A stretch of DNA of 64,000 nucleotides, taken from assembly GCA_022361195.1 (NCBI GenBank), contig JAKSBJ010000232.1, positions 62,001 to 126,000 of the forward strand, given 5' to 3'. Made by a program: the position numbers and the translations under genes. Under the pieces are notes generated by a model that was given only the letters and a program-made list of their open reading frames with translations, was not told the origin of the DNA and searched no databases. Of this stretch, positions 17,257-24,556 are shown piece by piece. Numbering within the stretch: position 1 is the stretch's first letter; each line of letters opens with the position of its first letter. This stretch comes from Flavobacteriales bacterium (GTDB taxonomy: Bacteria; Bacteroidota; Bacteroidia; Flavobacteriales_D; Crocinitomicaceae).

Positions 17257-19007
17257 AGTATAAAGTAATTTATCAAAACCCAACTAGTCAGTACATTCCA
17301 ATTGAAGCATCCATTCCTACGAAGGGAAAAGAGCAAATGGAACTTCAATTTCCAGCATGGCGTCCTGGAAGGTATGAGCTAGGGAATTTTGCTAAAAACA
17401 TTCACGGTTTTAGAATTGAAAACGAAAACGGGAAACGTGTCGAGTTCAAAAAAATCACCAAAGACAAGTGGCTAGTAAACTGTAATGGAGCTACAGACTT
17501 AAAGGTGTATTATAAATACTTCGCAGCCGAGCTCAATGCAGGATCTACCTTTATGGATGATGAGCAGCTCTATATCAACCCTGTTAACTGTTTAATTTAT
17601 GCTGATGATCAACAGGAGGAGGCCTGTGAGATGGCTATTGAAGTACCTTCCAACTTTCAAATTGCATGTGGAGCTGAATTAAAAGAAAATACGATTTATA
17701 CTTCATCCTACCATCAATTAGTTGATACTCCTTTCATCGCTTCGGCCAATTTAAAGCACAAAACATTTGAAGTATGGGATGTCCTCTTCCACATTTGGAT
17801 TCAAGGAGAACTTGAAATGGAATGGGAAAGAGTAATAAATGACTTTACAGCCTATACTCTTAAACAATTTGAAAAATTCGGAAATCTTCGAAAAAGAGAA
17901 AGTGGCTTTCCAGTGAAAGAATACCATTACCTCTTTCAATTTCCCGCCGTCCCTACTTACCATGGTGTTGAACATCAAGACAGCACCGTTATAGCATTAG
18001 GCCCAGCTAAGGACTTAATGGGTAAAATGTACGACGAATTCCTTCACATTAGTTCTCACGAACTTTATCACAGTTGGAACATTAAAGCTATTCGACCAGT
18101 TGAAATGTACCCATATGATTATTCAAAAGAAAATTACAGCCCATTAGGATACGTTGCTGAGGGAGTAACCACTTATTTGGGAGATTTGTTTTTAGTTGAA
18201 TCTCAGGTAAAGGATTTTAAATGGTATAAACAAACACTTGAAAAGGCCTTTCAGCGCCACTTTGACAACTTTGGTCGATTTAATTACTCGGTTGCAGAGT
18301 CGAGCTGGGACACCTGGCTGGACGGTTATGTAGCTGGAGCTCCTAACCGAAAGGTTTCCATCTATAATGAAGGTGCCATTTTAGCACTTATCTCTGATTT
18401 AAACATTAGAAACGGTAGTGAAAATAGAGCTTCTTTACATCATGTAATGCGTGATCTTTACGAAAATTTTGCTTTACAGAACAAAGGATATACTGAGGTC
18501 GATTATCAAAGACTCTTAGAAGAATACAGCCAGGAAGTATTAGAAGATCATTTTGCTCATTATTATCACGGAACTCATTCTTACGAACCCATTTTAGTAG
18601 AGGCTTTGAATCAAGCTGGTTTGGATTTGAAGATGAAACAAAATTCTGACTTTGCTCAGGCTATTGTGGGAATTAAAACTTTAGAGCACAATTCAAAAAC
18701 CATCGTTTCTCAAATTTATCCTGGTTCAACTGCAGAATTAGGTGGTTTAATGTTAGGAGATGAAGTGACACAGGTGAATGGACAAAAAATTGAACAGAAT
18801 TTGTCCAAGTTAATTGAACAACATCAGGATGATCAGCTGGAATTCCACATTCTACGTAAAGGTCGATCTTTACATATTATCTGTCCTCATACCAATAAAA
18901 GTTATTTTCCGCAGTATGAAATCATAAAAGTTAAGACCCCATCTAACCTTAACAAACGAATCTTTAAAAAGTGGTGTTCTTTTGATTGGGATACCGTTGA
19001 ATTTTAA
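17253..19007 (+). CDS. M61 family peptidase with C-terminal PDZ domain
   Basis: A 584-residue zinc aminopeptidase-type protein of family M61 (glycyl aminopeptidase). The zinc motif HELYH starts at His269 and is followed by SWN; the third ligand Glu is in VAEGVTTY about 30 residues later. An N-terminal beta domain (about 1-160) and a C-terminal PDZ domain (about 480-560: IYPGSTAELGGLMLGDEV) complete the family layout. No signal peptide is visible, although many relatives are exported. It is translationally coupled to the glycine-rich lipoprotein by a 4-base overlap. The enzyme family prefers N-terminal Gly or Ala; a link with the Gly-rich neighbour is suggestive only. Confidence 0.9.
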   Translation: MKYKVIYQNPTSQYIPIEASIPTKGKEQMELQFPAWRPGRYELGNFAKNIHGFRIENENGKRVEFKKITKDKWLVNCNGATDLKVYYKYFAAELNAGSTFMDDEQLYINPVNCLIYADDQQEEACEMAIEVPSNFQIACGAELKENTIYTSSYHQLVDTPFIASANLKHKTFEVWDVLFHIWIQGELEMEWERVINDFTAYTLKQFEKFGNLRKRESGFPVKEYHYLFQFPAVPTYHGVEHQDSTVIALGPAKDLMGKMYDEFLHISSHELYHSWNIKAIRPVEMYPYDYSKENYSPLGYVAEGVTTYLGDLFLVESQVKDFKWYKQTLEKAFQRHFDNFGRFNYSVAESSWDTWLDGYVAGAPNRKVSIYNEGAILALISDLNIRNGSENRASLHHVMRDLYENFALQNKGYTEVDYQRLLEEYSQEVLEDHFAHYYHGTHSYEPILVEALNQAGLDLKMKQNSDFAQAIVGIKTLEHNSKTIVSQIYPGSTAELGGLMLGDEVTQVNGQKIEQNLSKLIEQHQDDQLEFHILRKGRSLHIICPHTNKSYFPQYEIIKVKTPSNLNKRIFKKWCSFDWDTVEF

Positions 19008-19043
19008 TAAATTCATCCTCAAACAAGCTAAAAAAACAAAACT

Positions 19044-19571
19044 ATGGCTCTAGCTGCCGTCGAACCAAAAAATTTACTTGGGAAAATACGAACCCTCATC
19101 ATGGGGAAAGAAAAACCCAACTTTCTTACCCGAGTTTCGGTGGGTGTTGGATTTGTTTTGTGGGTTTATTTAGTTTCCTGGCATATATTAACCTTTGTTG
19201 CACTAATGCTCTTCTCTACACTAAAGGGTACACAACAAATCAGAGCTAGTTTTCAGCGTGTTGGAGGACGTTATAATTTAGGCGACCCTATTAATTTATT
19301 AAAAGGTCATTCTGCAGTACAAATTGTTCTTTACCTTTTAATTCTAGTTGGATTAGTTCTAATTTACCGAAAAAAGAAAATTGGTTTTCTCTTTTATGTT
19401 TTTGCAGGTTTAGGAACTGTCTTCGTTACCTTTTTATTGATGGGGTATTCCTACCTTGTCAATGAAGTTTCAGCTGTAGACATGAGTCTTTTGGGAGCTT
19501 CTATTGCCTATTTTGGAATTGGGGCCCTCCTCTTCTATCGCAAAAAAGACGAAGACAAACAGTCTGGTTAA
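19044..19571 (+). CDS. Four-span membrane protein of unknown function
   Basis: A 175-residue membrane protein with about four hydrophobic spans: near residues 30-58, 90-108, 112-135 and 143-163. It has a basic cytoplasmic N-terminus and a charged tail ending in Lys-Gln-Ser-Gly. No family is recognised. It follows the M61 peptidase by 36 bases on the same strand and may belong to that operon. It converges on ridA 18 bases away. Confidence 0.7.
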   Translation: MALAAVEPKNLLGKIRTLIMGKEKPNFLTRVSVGVGFVLWVYLVSWHILTFVALMLFSTLKGTQQIRASFQRVGGRYNLGDPINLLKGHSAVQIVLYLLILVGLVLIYRKKKIGFLFYVFAGLGTVFVTFLLMGYSYLVNEVSAVDMSLLGASIAYFGIGALLFYRKKDEDKQSG

Positions 19572-19589
19572 AATCTAAGTTTCTTAGAA

Positions 19590-19970
19590 CTACTTTCCTG
19601 CAATCATCGAAATTTCTACGTTCACATCTTTTGGTAAACGTGCTACCTGAACAGTTTCTCTAGCAGGATAATCTGCTGAAAAGTAAGAAGCATAAACCTC
19701 ATTAACTCTGGCAAAGTCATCCATATTTTTGAGGAAAATACTGGTCTTGATCACATTTGAGAAATCCAATCCCTCCTCAGCCAATACGGCAGTAAGGTTT
19801 TTCATAACCTGATGCGTTTCTGCCTCAACGGAATCCATTATCAATTCACCAGTAGCAGGGTCAATTGCTATTTGTCCTGAAGTAAACACCATGTTTCCGT
19901 AAGCAACAGCCTGACTATAAGGTCCAATTGCAGATGGAGCTTTTTCTGTAGAAATAATTTTTTTTGCCAT
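19590..19970 (-). CDS. ridA: RidA family enamine/imine deaminase
   Basis: A 126-residue cytosolic protein that hydrolyses reactive 2-aminoacrylate and related enamines released by PLP enzymes. It follows the family sequence throughout: APSAIGPYSQAV at the N-terminus, FTSGQIAIDPATGEL near residue 30, and the catalytic Arg in PARETVQVARLPK near residue 103, ending EISMIAGK. The length is typical. It is a single gene whose start lies 166 bases from the divergent glycine-rich protein gene. Confidence 0.95.
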   Translation of the reverse strand: MAKKIISTEKAPSAIGPYSQAVAYGNMVFTSGQIAIDPATGELIMDSVEAETHQVMKNLTAVLAEEGLDFSNVIKTSIFLKNMDDFARVNEVYASYFSADYPARETVQVARLPKDVNVEISMIAGK

Positions 19971-20088
19971 GTGCTAAAAGTAAGAGATTTTTCAATCTTT
20001 TGACATTCTTCCAAAGCCTTTTCTCAGTTCCATTTCTTAAGATTTTTCGACCAATTACAATCAAATAAAGCCCAATTGATCTTTTTGA

Positions 20089-20119
20089 TTGATAAATGAA
20101 ATTAAAACAGCTATATTTA
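20089..20119 (+). promoter_or_regulatory. Near-consensus promoter
   Basis: TTG at 20089-20091 and TATATTTA at 20112-20119 are spaced by 20 bases, close to TTG-N19-TAnnTTTG. The start ATG at 20137 follows 17 bases later. The longer in-frame extension to 20089 would begin inside the promoter and is rejected. Confidence 0.5.
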
Positions 20120-20136
20120 CACAAAATTTAAACTTT

Positions 20137-21906
20137 ATGAGACGAAATTACTTGGCTAAAACGGCCTTGGCCCTAGGTCTTGTACTTCCCCTTGGTGCAG
20201 ACTCTTACGCTCAGACCGTTACAACCTTTAGTTACACAGGAGCAGTACAAACCTACATCGTACCTCCGGGAGTAACAGAAATCAACATTGAAGCCTGGGG
20301 AGGGCAAGGAGAAGATGTTACTGAATTGTATGATCCACAAACTGGAGGTTTGGGAGGTTATGCAACCGGAAATCTTTCTGTAACTCCAGGTGAGACTCTT
20401 TACATTTATGTAGGAGGACAAGGAACTGATGGAGCTGGAGGCTTCAACGGTGGTGGAACTGGAGGATTATCTACTGCTGGTGGTGGTGGTACCGGAGGGT
20501 ACGCCGGATCAGGTGGTGGAGCTTCTGACGTTCGACAAGGTGGAATGGATTTAGCTGACCGTGTAATCGTTGCCGGAGGTGGTGGCGGTGCCGGAAGAGA
20601 CTACGTAAACGGTTCTTGCGTACCATGTGGTACTGGAGGAAACGGTGGTGCCGGTGGTGGAACTACTGGAACTGATGGAGATGATCCTAACTGGTCAGGA
20701 CTTTTGGGAACATTCCCTAATCCTGGTGCTGGTGGTGAAGGAGGAACTCCAACTACAGGTGGTGCTGGTGGAGCCGGAACTGAAGGAACTCCAGGAGGTG
20801 CTGGTGTATTGGGTATTGGTGGAGACGGAGTACCAGGTTCACAAGACGTTGCCAGTGGTGGTGGCGGTGGAGGATACTACGGAGGTGGTGCCGGTGGTGG
20901 CGCTAACGGTGGTTCCGGAGCTGCTGCAGGTGGTGGTGCCGGAGGATCTTCATACACTGGATCTTTGGCTATGGCTTCTACAACTGCTGGGGTAAAAGTA
21001 GGTGAAGGAGAAATCATCATTACCGAATTATGTATTGGATTAGATATTTCAGTTTCTTCTGATTCCATTTGTAATGGAGAAGAAGTTACTTTAAGTGCTA
21101 CTTCAACCGAAGGTGGTACAGTAACATGGGACGGAGGCGTAATCAATGGTGAAGCTTTCACTCCTACTGCTACAACTACTTATACTGCTACTTCTGATGA
21201 TCCAGGTGACTGTGCATTTGAAGTAGAAATTGTTGTATTTGATCTTCCTACAGTTGATGCAGGAATGGATCAAGATGTTTGTGCTGGTGATTCTACTATG
21301 GTATCTGCTAGCGGAACAGCTACTGATTGGAGCTGGGATGGAGGAATTACTGATGGAGTAAACTTCATGCCTTCTGCAGGAACAACTACTTACACTGTAA
21401 CTGGAACTATCGATTCTACAGGATGTATGGCTACTGATGAAGTAGATATAACTGTTATCGAGGTTGACAATTCAATTTCAATTATCCCTGGAAGTCTTGT
21501 ATCTAACCAAGATGGTGCAACTTACCAATGGTTAGAGTGCCCTGATTTAACTCCGGTTGCTGGAGCTACTGATCAAGAATTCACTCCTACTGCTGATGGT
21601 GATTACGCTGTTGCAGTTGACTTAGGTGGATGTATGGATACTTCTGCTTGTCAATTAGTTCATGTTGGACTTGATGAGTCTGAATTAGGATTTGGACTTT
21701 ACCCTAACCCTGCAAATGATGTAGTTACTGTTCAATACGACCAACCTTACACTTATGCAATCATCAACCAATTGGGAGAGGTTGTTTTAAGCGGAAATGC
21801 TGTTGGAACTACTTTAATTGACTTAACAACTCTTGCTAATGGTGCTTATGTAGTTCGTTTAACTTCAGACGACAAAACAGGAAGTACTCAATTGATTAAG
21901 CAATAG
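20137..21906 (+). CDS. Secreted glycine-rich protein with Ig-like domains and T9SS sorting domain
   Basis: A 589-residue surface protein. It has a signal peptide (1-25, ending SYAQ), a first beta strand segment, a glycine-rich domain of about 240 residues (repeated Gly-Gly-X with the motif GGYATGNLSVTPGETLYIYVGGQG and VIVAGGGGGAG, as in animal ALK-type Gly-rich domains), at least two Ig/PKD-like domains (ISVSSDSICNGEEVTLSA and VDAGMDQDVCAGDSTMVSA) and a T9SS type A domain at the end (YPNPANDVVTVQYD). It is likely an adhesin or matrix component. Gly codons are almost all GGT and GGA, giving a local rise in GC and a repeat-like DNA pattern. It has its own promoter and terminator. Confidence 0.88.
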   Translation: MRRNYLAKTALALGLVLPLGADSYAQTVTTFSYTGAVQTYIVPPGVTEINIEAWGGQGEDVTELYDPQTGGLGGYATGNLSVTPGETLYIYVGGQGTDGAGGFNGGGTGGLSTAGGGGTGGYAGSGGGASDVRQGGMDLADRVIVAGGGGGAGRDYVNGSCVPCGTGGNGGAGGGTTGTDGDDPNWSGLLGTFPNPGAGGEGGTPTTGGAGGAGTEGTPGGAGVLGIGGDGVPGSQDVASGGGGGGYYGGGAGGGANGGSGAAAGGGAGGSSYTGSLAMASTTAGVKVGEGEIIITELCIGLDISVSSDSICNGEEVTLSATSTEGGTVTWDGGVINGEAFTPTATTTYTATSDDPGDCAFEVEIVVFDLPTVDAGMDQDVCAGDSTMVSASGTATDWSWDGGITDGVNFMPSAGTTTYTVTGTIDSTGCMATDEVDITVIEVDNSISIIPGSLVSNQDGATYQWLECPDLTPVAGATDQEFTPTADGDYAVAVDLGGCMDTSACQLVHVGLDESELGFGLYPNPANDVVTVQYDQPYTYAIINQLGEVVLSGNAVGTTLIDLTTLANGAYVVRLTSDDKTGSTQLIKQ

Positions 21907-21928
21907 AACAATTTAAATAATTAATATG

Positions 21929-21963
21929 AGCCGTCTCGATAACTCGGGACGGCTTTTTTTTTT
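21929..21963 (+). terminator. Rho-independent terminator
   Basis: AGCCGTC at 21929-21935 pairs with GACGGCT at 21948-21954 and is followed by a run of ten T residues to 21963. It ends the transcript of the glycine-rich T9SS protein. An in-frame extension of the next gene would cross it, which is why the internal ATG at 21989 is used for that gene. Confidence 0.9.
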
Positions 21964-21988
21964 CATCTTTGTGCACCAAATTTTTTGC

Positions 21989-22558
21989 ATGAAAATTCTA
22001 ATCATCGACAATTACGATTCATTTACCTATAACCTCGTTCATTATTTTGAAGGCTTTGATGTTGACGTTAAGGTTTTAAGAAATGACGAAGTTGAGTTTG
22101 AAGATGTAGAAAATGCAGATAAGCTGGTTTTTTCTCCTGGACCAGGATTACCTACAAAAGCGGGCAAAATGCCTTTGCTCATTCACTCTTTTGCTGGAAA
22201 AAAACCAATGTTAGGTGTATGTTTAGGTTTTCAGGCAATTGTGGAGTTCTACCATGGTGTAATTTATAATCAGGAAATAGTTAAGCATGGTAAAGCAGAA
22301 AATTGCTCTGTTTCAGTTGACTCTAAATTGTTTCAGGATGTTTCTCCGGAAATTAAAGTCGGATTATATCATTCTTGGGCCGCTCAAATAGATCGTTTTC
22401 CGAGAGAATTAATTGTTACCGCTAAATCTGAAAATGGAGTAATCATGGCCTTTGAACACAAAAGACTTCCTATTGCAGGAGTTCAATTTCATCCCGAATC
22501 TGTGTTAACCGAAGAAGGACATCAGATTATCGAAAATTTCATCAAACATTTTAATTAA
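21989..22558 (+). CDS. pabA: Glutamine amidotransferase, anthranilate/aminodeoxychorismate synthase component II
   Basis: A 189-residue class I glutamine amidotransferase that supplies ammonia to chorismate for anthranilate (TrpG) or 4-amino-4-deoxychorismate (PabA). The start is IDNYDSFTYNLVHY, the oxyanion region is FSPGPG, the nucleophile lies in GVCLGFQA near residue 78, and the His-Glu pair is in FHPESVLT near residue 168. It starts at 21989, after the upstream terminator. No trpE, pabB or other tryptophan gene is adjacent. A lone copy is more often pabA or a shared TrpG/PabA, but the sequence alone does not decide. It is followed at once by the structured intergenic RNA. Confidence 0.85.
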   Translation: MKILIIDNYDSFTYNLVHYFEGFDVDVKVLRNDEVEFEDVENADKLVFSPGPGLPTKAGKMPLLIHSFAGKKPMLGVCLGFQAIVEFYHGVIYNQEIVKHGKAENCSVSVDSKLFQDVSPEIKVGLYHSWAAQIDRFPRELIVTAKSENGVIMAFEHKRLPIAGVQFHPESVLTEEGHQIIENFIKHFN

Positions 22559-22564
22559 TAGCCG

Positions 22565-22572
22565 TATCTTTG
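22565..22572 (+). promoter_or_regulatory. Promoter -7 box for the intergenic RNA
   Basis: TATCTTTG is a perfect TAnnTTTG box located 7 bases after the pabA stop. It is placed so that transcription would start near 22578, at the 5' edge of the folded region. No TTG occurs at the ideal spacing. Confidence 0.4.
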
Positions 22573-22576
22573 AGCT

Positions 22577-22821
22577 ACAAACCCCAACACAAAAGGTGAT
22601 TCGGTGGTTTTAATTCGTTTCGACGAGTGCCCATATAGTAAGTTTTTGGTTCTTAACGATTTTTATATTAGGGCAATCTTAGTTGCTCACCGATGACAGG
22701 CCTCATCTGCTTTGGCAGACATTAGGAAACTAATGATAACAGTGGATTTCAGAACTGAGCCGGTAGCCCTAACCATGTTCACTTGAAGATTTCCAAAAAT
22801 GGAAAGCTATATGGGTTTTTT
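22577..22821 (+). ncRNA. Candidate structured noncoding RNA of about 245 bases
   Basis: The whole gap between pabA and the convergent lytic transglycosylase gene folds by eye into nested helices. The outer helix is CCCATATAG/CTATATGGG (22630-22638 with 22807-22815). Inside it are TTAGGGC/GCCCTAA (22668-22674 with 22766-22772), hairpin GATGA/TCATC (22692-22696 with 22703-22707), TCTGC/GCAGA (22706-22710 with 22715-22719), CATTAG/CTAATG closed by a GAAA tetraloop (22720-22735), and TTTCCA/TGGAAA (22790-22805). Before it is TCGT/ACGA with a TTCG loop (22615-22626). A possible extra pairing TCGGTG/CACCGA joins 22601-22606 to 22688-22693. Six T residues follow the outer helix. It lacks the diagnostic cores of RNase P, tmRNA and SRP RNA. 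Confidence 0.6.
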
Positions 22822-23803
22822 AATTTATTATCTCCGGATTTTCGTAATCGCAAATCTCTACACACTTAGAGTAGATCAAATCATCCAAAACAATTAGGGC
22901 TGCTAATGCCAATTGGGAGTAATTTTGAGAAGCATTACCAAATCCACCATACTCTGATTGCCAAATTGTAGTAATTAGCCCTTTTCCACCCTCTTTTGGT
23001 TTAACCACATTCGTCAAGACATTGTTCACGTTTCCAGCTCCTGCATGATAAATGTGTAAAACCAATAGTCTAAACCACAAACTGTATTCTTCATCCCCTT
23101 CTACATTTACTCCAAATTTTCTCATGATCCTTTTCCCTTCTGGGATACAAGCTGTTCGAATTAAATGAGATGAGCCATAAGCTGATTTATCAAAATCCTT
23201 TCGCTCATCAACATATTTGTCAACTCTAAGACCATGATTACGCGCAACTGATTTCATAAGTTGGAATGGTCCATAGGCCCCGGCATTAGAATAAGCTATC
23301 CTGCCCGGGCTTTCAATCATCAAAATAGCTTGCGCATACCAGGGATCAGTATCATTCAAGATAAATTGTTCCACTCCCCTACTAATACTTGGAAAAACTT
23401 TCTCAAACTGATAAAAGTTATTTTTCCCAGTCGTCATAAAAATTCGTGCATCCGCTGCTAAACCATGACGTTTTCGTAAGGTATCCCGATAAGCTTCTTT
23501 TTCTTTATCCGTTTGTTTATTCCACTCTTCTAACGATTGAATTTCAAGAATTTCACGAGTTTCTTTGACATTTAAGATGCTCGTTTCAGGTGTAGAACTC
23601 ATCACAAATTGCCAAAAATTGGGCTGTGCTAAAGTGTCCCATTGGTAATCAAATAACTCTGGGGTTTTCACAAATGTTAAATCCGTACTGTCATTGATAC
23701 GAACATCAATTAAATGTCTGTCAAACTTGGTTGTTTGTGCCTGAGTTCCGGCTGAAATAGCCATAACTCCCAAAAATAGTATCTCTCTTAGCTTCAATCT
23801 CAT
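22820..23803 (-). CDS. Lytic transglycosylase (SLT-type)
   Basis: A 327-residue exported murein hydrolase. The start is ATG 23803, which opens a basic N-terminus plus a hydrophobic signal ending in GTQAQ; the longer upstream frame lacks such features. The transglycosylase domain lies around residues 150-290. It has the catalytic Glu164 in MIESPG, the GAYGPFQLM motif about 12 residues later, and YHAGAGNV near residue 255, all as in SLT/MltE-type enzymes. These cleave peptidoglycan glycan chains to 1,6-anhydromuropeptides in the periplasm. The stop codon overlaps the T run of the convergent RNA candidate. Confidence 0.87.
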   Translation of the reverse strand: MRLKLREILFLGVMAISAGTQAQTTKFDRHLIDVRINDSTDLTFVKTPELFDYQWDTLAQPNFWQFVMSSTPETSILNVKETREILEIQSLEEWNKQTDKEKEAYRDTLRKRHGLAADARIFMTTGKNNFYQFEKVFPSISRGVEQFILNDTDPWYAQAILMIESPGRIAYSNAGAYGPFQLMKSVARNHGLRVDKYVDERKDFDKSAYGSSHLIRTACIPEGKRIMRKFGVNVEGDEEYSLWFRLLVLHIYHAGAGNVNNVLTNVVKPKEGGKGLITTIWQSEYGGFGNASQNYSQLALAALIVLDDLIYSKCVEICDYENPEIIN

Positions 23804-24013
23804 TGGTGGTATAACGCAAATATGTAACGAAGTTAAATGAGAAAGAAGTATTTCTGAATCCCCCTCCTCATAATTTATCTTAATTCTTTTGTTGAAATCT
23901 AATAAATTAAACTTCAAGCAATTCCTCTCCTTTTAATTCAACAAAATTCAAGCCGAATTATTATTTGATACAATAAGGGAATTATTATCAGATATAAAAA
24001 AGCACCAAAGCTT

Positions 24014-24469
24014 CTAACGCTTAATGTTGGCTTCGTAAATTGAAATCCACTCTTCTGAACTCATCCTGCGTACAAGTTCTCCTATGAGTTCAAAAGGAAT
24101 TTTTTCAGGCTTTTTAAAGCGAATACAACTTTTTCCCATATCCAATTTGGTAGAACAATGTTTTGGATATTCCGCCACAAACCACTCCATCAATTCAGGG
24201 TTTGCATAGAGTCCCATATGATATAAAGCCACAAAGTTTTTTTGAGAAGCATAGCTGATAAACGGCAATGGTTCTTCTTTTTTACAGTGATAACCATCTG
24301 GATAAACAGACAAAGGAACCACCCATGCAGGGAAACCATATGAAAATCCCTCTTCAAAACCATCGGGAATGTTGTTTTGAATTACTTCCCTCATTTTTAG
24401 CAGATATGGTCTTCTTTCTTCCGGAGCTTTTTGGATATACTCCTCTGGGTCGTTAGCTTCAATCCTCAT
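24014..24469 (-). CDS. DUF1801 (YdhG-like) protein
   Basis: A 151-residue soluble protein of the DUF1801 family. It shows the family order: a helical N-terminus with RPYLLKMREVI, then EEGFSYGFPAW, FISYASQKNFVALYHMGLYA, and a C-terminal MGKSCIRFKKPEKIPFELI. The fold is widespread in Bacteroidota and Firmicutes and its role is unknown. No signal peptide is present. It is a single gene, with about 87 bases to the T9SS gene downstream. Confidence 0.88.
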   Translation of the reverse strand: MRIEANDPEEYIQKAPEERRPYLLKMREVIQNNIPDGFEEGFSYGFPAWVVPLSVYPDGYHCKKEEPLPFISYASQKNFVALYHMGLYANPELMEWFVAEYPKHCSTKLDMGKSCIRFKKPEKIPFELIGELVRRMSSEEWISIYEANIKR

Positions 24470-24556
24470 TCAATTGTGTTTTTTTGTTCAACTAAAAATA
24501 CAAAAAAAGAGTAGCTTAAATAGACACTCCTAATTATAAGTTGATTTACCTATCAT

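Noticed and set aside
20089-20136. Upstream start for the glycine-rich T9SS gene
   Set aside because: It lies in the promoter; the ATG at 20137 opens a proper signal peptide.
20627-21161. Long shadow frames in the glycine-rich region
   Set aside because: Repetitive translation products (Val/Leu or Pro/Ala-rich) caused by the Gly codon repeats.
21926-21988. N-terminal extension of the PabA/TrpG gene
   Set aside because: It crosses the terminator at 21929-21963 and has no homologous counterpart in the family; ATG 21989 gives the exact usual start.
22565-22821. RNase P RNA, tmRNA or SRP RNA in the structured gap
   Set aside because: The conserved GAGGAAAGTCC-type core, the tmRNA GGATTCGAC and tRNA-like ends, and the SRP GGAAGGAAGCAG segment are all absent on either strand.
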